Positions 50,602-58,241 of a stretch of DNA of 64,000 nt are shown here, piece after piece (positions within the stretch are counted from its first letter, which is position 1; the number at the start of each line of letters is the position of its first letter). The notes under the pieces are model-generated. The model ran no database searches and had not been told where the DNA came from. It was given only the letters and a program-made list of their open reading frames with translations. A program made the position numbers and the translations under genes. This DNA comes from a virus, in the IMG/VR virus record IMGVR_UViG_3300018421_000017, positions 19,130 through 83,129 of that record. One strand, given 5' to 3'.

Positions 50602-51146
50602 GACTACTTCGTGAGTATATAAGGGAAATCTTGAGTGAGAACAAGCTGCGTGTCTTCGATTTTGATGACACACTTGCTGTCACTGATTCCATGATTATAC
50701 TTACTAAAGCGACGGGTGAGCAGATAAAGCAGACTCCTGGAGAGTGGGCCATATACATACCTGAACCCGGCGATGAGTTCGATTACAGCGAGTTCGGCGG
50801 CGAGTTAATGAACCCTCGAGAAATCAAAGACTACATGAATATCCTCCGCCGCGTTTTGGGAGCAGGTACAGACGGTCGCAAAGCTGTGATCTTAACTGCT
50901 CGTGCTGAAGTTGCTCGACAGGGCATCATTAACTTTTTACAAGACATTGGTCTCAACGTAAACGACATTGAGATTGTAACGCTTGGTGAATCCGACCCAC
51001 AATTTAAGGCGCGATGGATTGAAGACAAGATAAATAGCGGTTATGACGATGTGTATTTTGTCGATGACTCTGATAAAAATATAGCGGCTGTGCAAGCGCT
51101 AGCTGTGAAATATCCCAATATAAAGTTGAGGACACAACTGGTATGA
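50598..51146 (+). CDS. Tagged HAD-family phosphatase, 2
   Basis: 182 residues. Tag MRLLREYIREILSEN is fused directly to HAD motif I RVFDFDDTLAVTDS (Asp21, Asp23); motif II AVILTARAE, motif III/IV VYFVDDSDKNI. The HAD core starts five residues after the L-S-E site, so cleavage would yield a complete enzyme. Resembles the untagged HAD at 44588. Confidence 0.82.
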   Translation: MRLLREYIREILSENKLRVFDFDDTLAVTDSMIILTKATGEQIKQTPGEWAIYIPEPGDEFDYSEFGGELMNPREIKDYMNILRRVLGAGTDGRKAVILTARAEVARQGIINFLQDIGLNVNDIEIVTLGESDPQFKARWIEDKINSGYDDVYFVDDSDKNIAAVQALAVKYPNIKLRTQLV

Positions 51147-51214
51147 AACTATTGCGCGAATACATAAGAGAGCTACTGAAAGAATCTGTTGACCCCAAGA
51201 TCATGTCAATGATT
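51143..51214 (+). repeat. 72-nt tag repeat, copy B
   Basis: First 24 codons of paralog B; differs from copy C by only a few bases. Confidence 0.8.
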
Positions 51215-51760
51215 GACAGAGCTGAAGCTGCAGGTTACAAAGTCAGACTGTTTGTGGTCCCAAAGCAGGGAGGATCTGTCAGGTTGGTTGAACCCGGTGA
51301 CAAACCTCTACGACTGGACGGCAAAAACGCAATAGGTTCGGTTGAATGGAGAAAACCAAAGTTCAGCGATCATGGCAATTGCTCAGGCGGACAAAGCGTA
51401 GGTTGGTCTGAAGCTGATGGTGGATTCGGGCCGCTGTTATATGATGTTGCGATCGAAGCATCAGGCGGTTTAATGCCCGATAGATTCGAAGTATCCGGTG
51501 AGGCAGAGGCAGTGTGGGATAGATACATGAACTCTCGTTCTGATGTTATTGTTCGCCAGCTGGATATCTTACCTGACTACGAAGAACCACAGATCACCCC
51601 CGACAATCCCAACGATGATTGCAGCCAAGTTCCAGCGCACGACATGCTGAAGGACAAGTGGCATACATCTTCCCTCAGCAAGATATACAGCAAGTCAGGT
51701 ACTCCCGTTATTGATGAACTGATCAAGCGCGGCATGTTGATAGATAATAGGACAGTGTGA
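51143..51760 (+). CDS. Tagged acetyltransferase-like protein, paralog B
   Basis: 205 residues, ATGA overlap. Same first 24 residues as paralogs A and C except residue 2, and body GGFGPLLYDVAIEASGGLMP, AEAVWDRYMNSRSDVIVRQL, ending GTPVIDELIKRGML. The middle part is diverged, so the N-terminal segment is much more conserved than the domain it carries. Confidence 0.68.
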   Translation: MKLLREYIRELLKESVDPKIMSMIDRAEAAGYKVRLFVVPKQGGSVRLVEPGDKPLRLDGKNAIGSVEWRKPKFSDHGNCSGGQSVGWSEADGGFGPLLYDVAIEASGGLMPDRFEVSGEAEAVWDRYMNSRSDVIVRQLDILPDYEEPQITPDNPNDDCSQVPAHDMLKDKWHTSSLSKIYSKSGTPVIDELIKRGMLIDNRTV

Positions 51761-52122
51761 TGAATCTACTGCGCGAGTACGTAAGGGCTTTGCTTACTGA
51801 AAAGACTATCGCCATTGGCCAATGTTATCCCCATGCGATCAAGATGGCTCAACAGTCATCTGATGAAGAGTGGGATGATCTAGACAAGTTCAAGGTGGTC
51901 CACGGAAAAGTGACGAACAAATGGAATGATGAGTCATATGAGCATGCTTGGGTTGAAAAGGGTGACATGATATTCGACTGGCAAACACACGTAACAAAGC
52001 CAGAAGGGATTCCAAAAGCTGTGTACTACGATAACTTCCAACCTGAAGCTTATGAAGAATACACTGCTGAAGAAGCTATAATCAATTGTACTAAGTCAGG
52101 GCAAGCGGGGCCTTGGAGATGA
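51760..52122 (+). CDS. Tagged papain-like cysteine protease-type protein
   Basis: 120 residues from the ATG at 51760. Tag MNLLREYVRALLTE, then GQCYPHAIKMA (Cys22), VVHGKV, YEHAWVEKGD (His62) and IFDWQT (Asp73): a Cys-His-Asp order like transglutaminase/NlpC-type enzymes. Small and compact. Predicted injected protease or amidase; target unknown. Confidence 0.65.
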   Translation: MNLLREYVRALLTEKTIAIGQCYPHAIKMAQQSSDEEWDDLDKFKVVHGKVTNKWNDESYEHAWVEKGDMIFDWQTHVTKPEGIPKAVYYDNFQPEAYEEYTAEEAIINCTKSGQAGPWR

Positions 52123-52625
52123 ACCTGCTTCGCGAATACATAAGAGAGTTACTGACCGAGGAATCTACTACTGTTTCTCTACACAGAGGGTCAACTGAAG
52201 ATTACTTCAGAGTGAATTTCAGCGTGGACGGTAGAATGGTTGGTTATGCAGAGGTCAACTCAACTCGTAGGTACTCGAACTGCCAAGAAAATGTTATGGA
52301 ACTTGAACAATCTCCAGAGTACATTGAAGCCAAAGAACGGCACGAGGCGACAAGCAAGTGGAGCTGGTCACCAAAGATGTACGTTACGAATAACGTCTGG
52401 ATCCCCAACGAAGCTGACAGAGGGAAAGGTTACGGTAAGTTGATATATCAGGCAGCCATTGACCAGGCAATTCAATACGCAAGGTCTAGCGGTGGTGTGT
52501 TTATCGGTTCGGACGCATGCGATTCTGCCGGTTCCACCTCAGCTGATGCGGGCCGTGTATGGAGTTCACTGGGACAACAGTTCGGTGCTAGCTCAGGCCA
52601 ACTGATATTCGTGAGGACAAACTAA
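52119..52625 (+). CDS. Tagged GNAT acetyltransferase, 2
   Basis: 168 residues from the ATG at 52119. Tag MNLLREYIRELLTEE, then GYAEVNSTRRY, MYVTNNVWIPNEADRGKGYG with the acetyl-CoA loop R-G-K-G-Y-G, KLIYQAAIDQAIQYA. A clear GNAT fold. Acceptor unknown. Confidence 0.75.
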   Translation: MNLLREYIRELLTEESTTVSLHRGSTEDYFRVNFSVDGRMVGYAEVNSTRRYSNCQENVMELEQSPEYIEAKERHEATSKWSWSPKMYVTNNVWIPNEADRGKGYGKLIYQAAIDQAIQYARSSGGVFIGSDACDSAGSTSADAGRVWSSLGQQFGASSGQLIFVRTN

Positions 52626-53584
52626 TGAACCTACTCCGCGAGTACATAAGAGAGCTGCTGTTAAAAGAAGTCAAGTCCTCTGAACTTCCATGGGCAGAAC
52701 TGTCTGATATTTTACGTAAAAAATTTCCTGGGTTTGGCGAAGAAGTAGAGATGCCGGCAGGAGGGAAACGTAAGCCTTTCGAGATAGAGCAGAGGACGGT
52801 GGCAGATAGGGGTCCCCAGAGATTGGCTAGCTTTACCATCGGATATGGTGACTTCTCCTACGATAAGCCTGCCACTAAATTCTCTGACGCTGATTTAGAC
52901 GCTGTCGTTGATGAGATCGATAAGTGGGCTGCTAATTTTGGATTACATGTGGCAAGAGACCAACTCGCCATGAATAGCAATATCGCAATGCTCAAAGTCG
53001 GGCTGATGGATCTGGAGACAGACGAAGTCGAGAAACCAGCGAAACTATATCATGTAACAGATCCTGTGACAGCTGAGACGATTCTCTCGCAAGGTTTAGA
53101 ACCTCAGTCAGCTAGACGGCGAGGCAAGGCTGGAAAAGCAGGTGATATGATGGGTGCAGCAGGGAGAAGTTACCCTGGCAGAATATTCATGTTCACAGAT
53201 GCACAGACTGCCCTCGCTAGAGCTTCGAAGACTGCAAAGATTATGCATAGGCTTTCCTTTGTTAGGGATGTCTTAGAAGACGAAGCAGAGTACGAGAAGG
53301 GCGCCTCTCAAACAATCGGTAAGTCAGAAACCCCAGTTGTTTTAGAGATTGACGGATCTGCTGTCGGTAAAGTAATGGCAGATCCAGATTTTGAGATGGG
53401 TAAGGGTGCCGTATTCTCAACAGATGCAGTTCCACCATCTGCGATATCGAAGTATAAAGATGTAGACAGGGGCAGCTTCGAATACGATTGGCGAGATAAC
53501 TATAAAGTAAGAGAGATGCTCAGAAGTGATTATGGCGGCACAATGTCAAAAATCAAAGCATGGGAGCAGAGCCAAGGATTATGA
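52625..53584 (+). CDS. Tagged ADP-ribosyltransferase-like protein (KptA/DarT-type fold)
   Basis: 319 residues. Tag MNLLREYIRELLLKE, an N-terminal alpha/beta part to about 135, then LYHVTDPVTAETILSQGLEP (141-160), GRIFMFTDAQTALARAS (185-201), VVLEIDGSAV and GAVFSTDAVPPSAI (261-274), the order of ADP-ribosyltransferase folds where the first His and last acidic/Thr region bind NAD. T4 packages its ADP-ribosyltransferase Alt with a similar tag, which supports the analogy. Activity is inferred. Confidence 0.65.
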   Translation: MNLLREYIRELLLKEVKSSELPWAELSDILRKKFPGFGEEVEMPAGGKRKPFEIEQRTVADRGPQRLASFTIGYGDFSYDKPATKFSDADLDAVVDEIDKWAANFGLHVARDQLAMNSNIAMLKVGLMDLETDEVEKPAKLYHVTDPVTAETILSQGLEPQSARRRGKAGKAGDMMGAAGRSYPGRIFMFTDAQTALARASKTAKIMHRLSFVRDVLEDEAEYEKGASQTIGKSETPVVLEIDGSAVGKVMADPDFEMGKGAVFSTDAVPPSAISKYKDVDRGSFEYDWRDNYKVREMLRSDYGGTMSKIKAWEQSQGL

Positions 53585-53652
53585 AACTACTACGCGAATA
53601 CATAAGAGAGCTACTGAAAGAATCTGTTGATCCCAAGATCATGTCAATGATT
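53581..53652 (+). repeat. 72-nt tag repeat, copy C
   Basis: First 24 codons of paralog C; same block as copies A and B. Confidence 0.8.
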
Positions 53653-54132
53653 GATAGACTCGAAGCGGACGGGGGATATGTTAGAATTAGCAAGAACGCT
53701 GCAAGAGTTATTATTGATGGACACAATGTCGCGTTTGTCCAATTCGAAACACCGGGAGTTTGGTCCAAAGGTGAGTGTTCGGGCGCGAAAATAGTATCTT
53801 ACTCTGAAGCGGAAAGAAGTTACGGTCCTTTAGCATATGATATCGCCATTGAAGCAACAGGCGGACTTGCACCAGATCGCGAAGAAGTTTCAGGAGATGC
53901 AAAAAACGTTTGGTCTTACTACGAAAAGAATAGACCTGATGTAACAATCGCCCAGCTAGATGATGAAAACAATATGTTGACCCCTGACGGTGGAGACAAT
54001 TGCAATCAGAAGTCTGCCATGCTGGATGCAGAAAGTTACCACTTTGATAGATCACCGCTCAGTAAGGTATACAGGAAGTCAGGTACGCCCGTTATAGATG
54101 AGTTGCGGAAACGAGGGATGTTGAAGGAATGA
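53581..54132 (+). CDS. Tagged acetyltransferase-like protein, paralog C
   Basis: 183 residues from the ATG at 53581 (ATGA overlap). MKLLREYIRELLKESVDPKI tag, body SYGPLAYDIAIEATGGLAPD, AKNVWSYYEKNRPDVTIAQL, ending GTPVIDELRKRGML. Nearly identical DNA to paralog B over the first 72 nt. Confidence 0.68.
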   Translation: MKLLREYIRELLKESVDPKIMSMIDRLEADGGYVRISKNAARVIIDGHNVAFVQFETPGVWSKGECSGAKIVSYSEAERSYGPLAYDIAIEATGGLAPDREEVSGDAKNVWSYYEKNRPDVTIAQLDDENNMLTPDGGDNCNQKSAMLDAESYHFDRSPLSKVYRKSGTPVIDELRKRGMLKE

Positions 54133-54977
54133 ATCTACTTCGTGAATACATAAAAGAGGTATTAAGCGAGGTAACAGCTCTTCCTCAGGAATACTTCACT
54201 GCAATCGATGCCGCTGTGTCTTCTTCAAATTTTTGGGAAGAGCCGAATTCTCAAGATGATATAGACTACTATGAGTCTAAGGCAGGAGGGGTCATGGCTA
54301 CTCCTGCCGCAGAGGCTCTTTCTGAGGCTCTAGAAGGGGCTATGGAAGAGGTTGGTCTAGACATGGACATATTGGTTAGGTCACACGATACAGATGATCT
54401 GATGGGAATGTCTCTACATCCCGAGCATCCTGCTTGGCCTAATAGATGGCTCATCGACGCGAAGTGGTACGTCTCAAAAGAACGCCCGGGAAGAAGCACT
54501 ATTGACATAGAGATGATGACATCAGAGGATGAAGACAACATTTCTCAAGCTCTGAACACCAGTGAGCTAGTCCGTCATATTACAGCAACAGTGAGACACG
54601 AGCTAGTACATTATCGACAGATGAAAAAACAGGCTGCCCATAAGGGGCTGGATGACACCGCCGCTTTTGAGGAAATGCTGAAAGATCCCCGCCAGATTCC
54701 GCCGGGCTCCGCGGATGATCCGGAGTGGCAGAAGAAGTACTTGAGTTCTCATATAGAGATCGATGCTCACGCTCACGATGCCGCCGAAGACTTGATCGCT
54801 GTATACTCCGCTAAAGAGATTGACGCAATACTCAGTAAAAAGGTTGATCTGTCTGATGATAGACTGCCCAACGCTGTTAAGCACTATATCGAGGTTCTTG
54901 GGCCCGACGATAAATCAACTCGTAAGTTCATGAGTAAGCTTTATACACAAGTCGAAAAGATGAAAAGTAGAAGATAA
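54129..54977 (+). CDS. Tagged zinc metalloprotease-like protein
   Basis: 282 residues. Tag MNLLREYIKEVLSE. Zinc motif H157-E-L-V-H161 in ATVRHELVHYRQMKK, and SSHIEIDAHAHDAAEDL about 75 residues later as possible third-ligand region. Predicted to be delivered with the DNA. Target unknown; protease activity rests on the HExxH. Confidence 0.7.
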   Translation: MNLLREYIKEVLSEVTALPQEYFTAIDAAVSSSNFWEEPNSQDDIDYYESKAGGVMATPAAEALSEALEGAMEEVGLDMDILVRSHDTDDLMGMSLHPEHPAWPNRWLIDAKWYVSKERPGRSTIDIEMMTSEDEDNISQALNTSELVRHITATVRHELVHYRQMKKQAAHKGLDDTAAFEEMLKDPRQIPPGSADDPEWQKKYLSSHIEIDAHAHDAAEDLIAVYSAKEIDAILSKKVDLSDDRLPNAVKHYIEVLGPDDKSTRKFMSKLYTQVEKMKSRR

Positions 54978-55006
54978 CAGGAATACTTAACACTAAAGGT
55001 AGTACA

Positions 55007-55645
55007 ATGGACGTTCTAAGACAGTTTATAAGACAAATAATTCTTGAGCAAATAGAGCAACCCGCTCCTGAAGCCTCTTTACCAAAGGGTGAATGGGTTT
55101 CTGTTGAGGCAGGAGACCCTATGAGATCTGTTATCGTTGACGACCTTTATGATATGCTGCAGTCGACATACGCTCCAATTGGTGGTCACTTTAAAGTCAA
55201 GAAGCCGTCCGACCTTGAAAGGTACAGGTTCTGGGTAGTTGCAGACATCGACGAAGATCCTGAACCTGACGTCGCTTTATTTGCGAAGCCTGATATCGGT
55301 GGTACGAAGATGGGCGCCGCCGCGAATGATGGTACAGCTGCAGCAGCTAACGCTTACAAAGACAAATCTTCTGAGTTGAGAGCTGGCGGCTCTATTGGCT
55401 CTGGCTCGAACTGGTGGGGTGAAGTTAGCGGCAAGCCCGCTTATGCGATGCTTAAGCGTGGTGCGCCAGCAGTCGAGGATGAAGCTGTAGTAATGCAGTT
55501 ACTTGCTGGGGATGATATTATCTTTCACGGAGCTCATCCTGACCCGAATGCTCCAGCCCTTTTTAAGAGCGTGAACGGGTGGTATACCAAGAAGTTCGGA
55601 GCAAAGTCATCTACCAAGATTATTCTTGGGTCTCCGAGTTTGTAG
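55007..55645 (+). CDS. Tagged GNAT-like protein, 3
   Basis: 212 residues. Tag MDVLRQFIRQIILE. The body YAPIGGHFKVKKPSDLERYR, FWVVADIDEDPEPDVALFAK, NWWGEVSGKPAYAML and GWYTKKFGAKSSTKIILG follows an acetyltransferase-like family I know only from phages. No clear acetyl-CoA loop, so activity is uncertain. Confidence 0.62.
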   Translation: MDVLRQFIRQIILEQIEQPAPEASLPKGEWVSVEAGDPMRSVIVDDLYDMLQSTYAPIGGHFKVKKPSDLERYRFWVVADIDEDPEPDVALFAKPDIGGTKMGAAANDGTAAAANAYKDKSSELRAGGSIGSGSNWWGEVSGKPAYAMLKRGAPAVEDEAVVMQLLAGDDIIFHGAHPDPNAPALFKSVNGWYTKKFGAKSSTKIILGSPSL

Positions 55646-55757
55646 AAACGCGTTCCAGGTGACTAAAAATTAAATTTTAGATTGTAACCGAAAACCAGTA
55701 CTATTTCATGATCTAATTTACGGTTCTCCCTACTATATGTTTGTAAGGAGGTTAAGC
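55646..55757 (+). other. Short intergenic region before lipoproteins
   Basis: 112 nt. Holds an AT-rich inverted repeat (CTAAAA...TTTTAG) and the AAGGAGG ribosome site of the lipoprotein; I see no confident promoter or terminator. Confidence 0.5.
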
Positions 55758-56153
55758 ATGAAAAAAGCAGTTGTAACTATAGTCTGTGGGTTGCTCTTAG
55801 GCGGGTGTGAATTCGGAGCAGCTCCCGTTGTATACTACCCGGCTCATCATCACGAGCCCCCTGTTGTTGTGGTAGAAGAATCGACCGACGTACCACAGGT
55901 AATTGAAGAGCAAGTTACCGTAGTAGAGACGTATACATACACGAGCTGTGATCCGTATTTTGAAACCCTAGAGGCACCTTTCTATCATCAGCCTGTTACA
56001 TGTACTGACTATGGGTACGAAGTTGGCTATTGTTGCACTTGGGAATACCTCAATGGTGACTATGCTGGATGCTCTCATGAATCTTGCTTTTGGGAAGATA
56101 TTTGCGAATGGGAGTTCGTAATTGAAGAATGTGTTTATGACGATTACTACTAG
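55758..56153 (+). CDS. Cys/Tyr-rich lipoprotein
   Basis: 131 residues from the ATG at 55758 with a perfect AAGGAGG. Signal peptide and lipobox VCGLLLGGC (Cys about 18). The mature part is short, acidic, with a His cluster (YYPAHHHEPP) and eight or more Cys with many Tyr and Glu. Outer-envelope lipoprotein; could be superinfection exclusion, a spanin or metal binding. No family recognised. Confidence 0.7.
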   Translation: MKKAVVTIVCGLLLGGCEFGAAPVVYYPAHHHEPPVVVVEESTDVPQVIEEQVTVVETYTYTSCDPYFETLEAPFYHQPVTCTDYGYEVGYCCTWEYLNGDYAGCSHESCFWEDICEWEFVIEECVYDDYY

Positions 56154-56173
56154 AGAAAGGAGGTAAGTAAAGT

Positions 56174-56485
56174 ATGAAATACATCGCGTTTTTGTCTGTT
56201 TTATTTTTTTCGACTGTAGGCTGCGCCGCCACGTTTCACTCACCATACTATGTTTATGATGACTGTGAGTACGAGTACGTGTATGTGCCCGCAAAAAAGA
56301 TTGTGACTGTGTACGGTCCTGGCTATCACCATGGTTACAGTCACCACCACAAAAGCAGCTATAGAGTTGTGAAACATGGACCTTCCTATCACAAGCATAA
56401 GAAGCACAAGGGTTACAAGAAATATAAGACCCATCCACACAAAAAAGTATACAAGAAGAAAGTATACAGTCACAAGCATCACTGA
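56174..56485 (+). CDS. His/Lys/Tyr-rich lipoprotein
   Basis: 103 residues, AGGAGG upstream. Signal peptide with lipobox LFFSTVGC (Cys17). The mature part is extremely rich in His, Lys and Tyr (YHHGYSHHHKSSY, YHKHKKHKGYKKYK), opposite in charge to the acidic lipoprotein just upstream. The pair may interact electrostatically or bind metal. Unknown. Confidence 0.7.
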   Translation: MKYIAFLSVLFFSTVGCAATFHSPYYVYDDCEYEYVYVPAKKIVTVYGPGYHHGYSHHHKSSYRVVKHGPSYHKHKKHKGYKKYKTHPHKKVYKKKVYSHKHH

Positions 56486-56519
56486 TACAGTTTAACCTGT
56501 AATCCTCCACCTGGTCCGC

Positions 56520-56526
56520 ATATTTA
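56520..56526 (+). promoter_or_regulatory. Candidate late promoter motif ATATTTA
   Basis: 30 bp before the chosen GTG at 56557. Confidence 0.45.
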
Positions 56527-56556
56527 TTATTGTTGTTTGATCTTAAGGATTGTCTT

Positions 56557-57378
56557 GTGAACGAATCTACAATAAGAACCTACGTACGTGAGTGTCTTCT
56601 AGAGTCCAAAGAGAAAGTACGCGGTTATGTGAAACCAGACTCTAGTTTCTTTACTCTTGACGAGTGGCAGCTGGCTGTTGAGATGCTCCTAGAACTCCAG
56701 AAAGAAGGTGTCGATACCAGAGGTGGACAGTATACAGACCCAAGACTCATAGCGATCGTAGAGAGATATTTCGGATACCAACTAAACGATGAGGTCGAGA
56801 GATGGGACCTTCTAACAAAGAAGAACGTCCTTGATTTTGTGGAGGACTTTGTCAATCACCGCTTTTGGGGGTTGAGGAAAGAGTTTGGTCACTACTTTAA
56901 GGACATAAATCGCTTGCGATTTGCGTATTTCTACTCTCGAGGAGATCTAGAGCCATATGTCCTGATGGATGATGAGTTCACTACTCAATTGTACGGTTCC
57001 ACCAACAACCCAAAAGAACTTCTCCACTACACAACAATCAGAGGTGTTGAGAGGATTCAAAAAGCCATTGATTCTGGTTCTGCGTTTGATATATCAACGT
57101 TTACAGTCGCAGAGAGACCGTTTTTTCGTCCCGATTCGAATATCATCATAAAGCTTTTGGGAAATGTTCGGGCTGGCTTCAGAAGCGACATAAAATCTAT
57201 GGCTGTTGATACCGGCCGCCGTGCTTGTAATCTTTATCGTCTAGAGTACCCTGGCGAAGACTTCAATAACATCTGTTACGAGTTAGAAACCTGTGACGGT
57301 GAGCTAAGGACGTCTTTGTGGAATGAATATATTGCTACTCCAATCGAGATATTGGAAGTTTTGAAGGTGAAAGTATGA
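56557..57378 (+). CDS. Tagged virion protein, possible ADP-ribosyltransferase-like
   Basis: 273 residues from the GTG at 56557, which has AAGGA upstream and aligns the tag STIRTYVRECLLES with others; a TTG at 56530 is possible. C-terminal half: LLHYTTIRGVERIQKAI, FDISTFTVAERPFFRPDSNI, LLGNVRAGFRSDIKSMAVD, LWNEYIATPIEIL. The YTT...STFT...WNEYI order could be an ADP-ribosyltransferase core, but this is weak. Confidence 0.6.
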   Translation: MNESTIRTYVRECLLESKEKVRGYVKPDSSFFTLDEWQLAVEMLLELQKEGVDTRGGQYTDPRLIAIVERYFGYQLNDEVERWDLLTKKNVLDFVEDFVNHRFWGLRKEFGHYFKDINRLRFAYFYSRGDLEPYVLMDDEFTTQLYGSTNNPKELLHYTTIRGVERIQKAIDSGSAFDISTFTVAERPFFRPDSNIIIKLLGNVRAGFRSDIKSMAVDTGRRACNLYRLEYPGEDFNNICYELETCDGELRTSLWNEYIATPIEILEVLKVKV

Positions 57379-58241
57379 ACGAATGTATGGTGCTATGCGG
57401 AAACACGCCCTTGGTTAAAATAGCTGATCATTTGTACGCAAAGCTAGAGACATACAACCCTTCTGGATCTGTCAAGGACAGGATGATAACCTACGTTGTG
57501 GGTTCTGCCTTGAAAAGAGGCGAGATTAATGACAAGACTGTGCTTTGCGATGCGACTAGTGGAAACACAGGCATAGCTTTAAGCATGGTAGCTGCTTCTT
57601 TAGGCCTCCGCTGCGTGATATTTATGCCTCGTAACATGTCTGAAGAAAGAAAGCAGATGATGCGTGTTTACGGAGCTGAAATAATTGACGCTCCAGATGA
57701 TGACTTCACTGGAGCGATAGAGATGCGCGATGAGTTTATAGCTCGTAATGATAATGTGTGGTCGCCGAAGCAATTTAGTAATAAAGAGAACGTTCAATGT
57801 CATTTTACTACAACAGGACCAGAGATCTACAACGACGTATCATCTCGGGGCCTAAAGCTATCCGCCTTCATCCACGGTTCAGGTACAGGCGGTACTATAG
57901 AGGGTGTCCGTAGGTTTCTAAAGGACTCCTCTGTAGATGCCAAGGTAATCATGGTCCAGCCTGAAGAGTCGCCTCATGGGATTCAAGGGATTGCTGATGG
58001 GAAAGAATTTCTAGCATTAGACAATGATATGGACGAGATCATAAAGGTTCGTACTGCTGATGCAATAGAGAGAGCGGAAAGATTAGCGAAAGAATCAGGA
58101 CTTTTGGTCGGTATCAGTGCTGGTGCTAATATTGTTGCTAGCGAAGCCTGGATAGAAAAAAACAACCCAGAAGGTGTTGTTGTTACTATGCTCTGTGACC
58201 GAGGCGAACGCTATATGTCGATTTATGGAGAGCACGAGTGA
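57375..58241 (+). CDS. Cysteine synthase-like PLP enzyme (CysK/CysM family)
   Basis: 288 residues. Fold-type II PLP enzyme: GNTPLVKI, YNPSGSVKDRM with Schiff-base Lys34, the substrate loop TSGNTGIALSMVAA, the phosphate loop HGSGTGGTIEGVRR and GISAGANIVA. Complete active site. It would form cysteine from (phospho- or O-acetyl-)serine and sulfide. Rare in phages; could support host cysteine supply or another beta-replacement reaction. ATGA overlap with the tagged gene before it. Confidence 0.9.
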   Translation: MNECMVLCGNTPLVKIADHLYAKLETYNPSGSVKDRMITYVVGSALKRGEINDKTVLCDATSGNTGIALSMVAASLGLRCVIFMPRNMSEERKQMMRVYGAEIIDAPDDDFTGAIEMRDEFIARNDNVWSPKQFSNKENVQCHFTTTGPEIYNDVSSRGLKLSAFIHGSGTGGTIEGVRRFLKDSSVDAKVIMVQPEESPHGIQGIADGKEFLALDNDMDEIIKVRTADAIERAERLAKESGLLVGISAGANIVASEAWIEKNNPEGVVVTMLCDRGERYMSIYGEHE

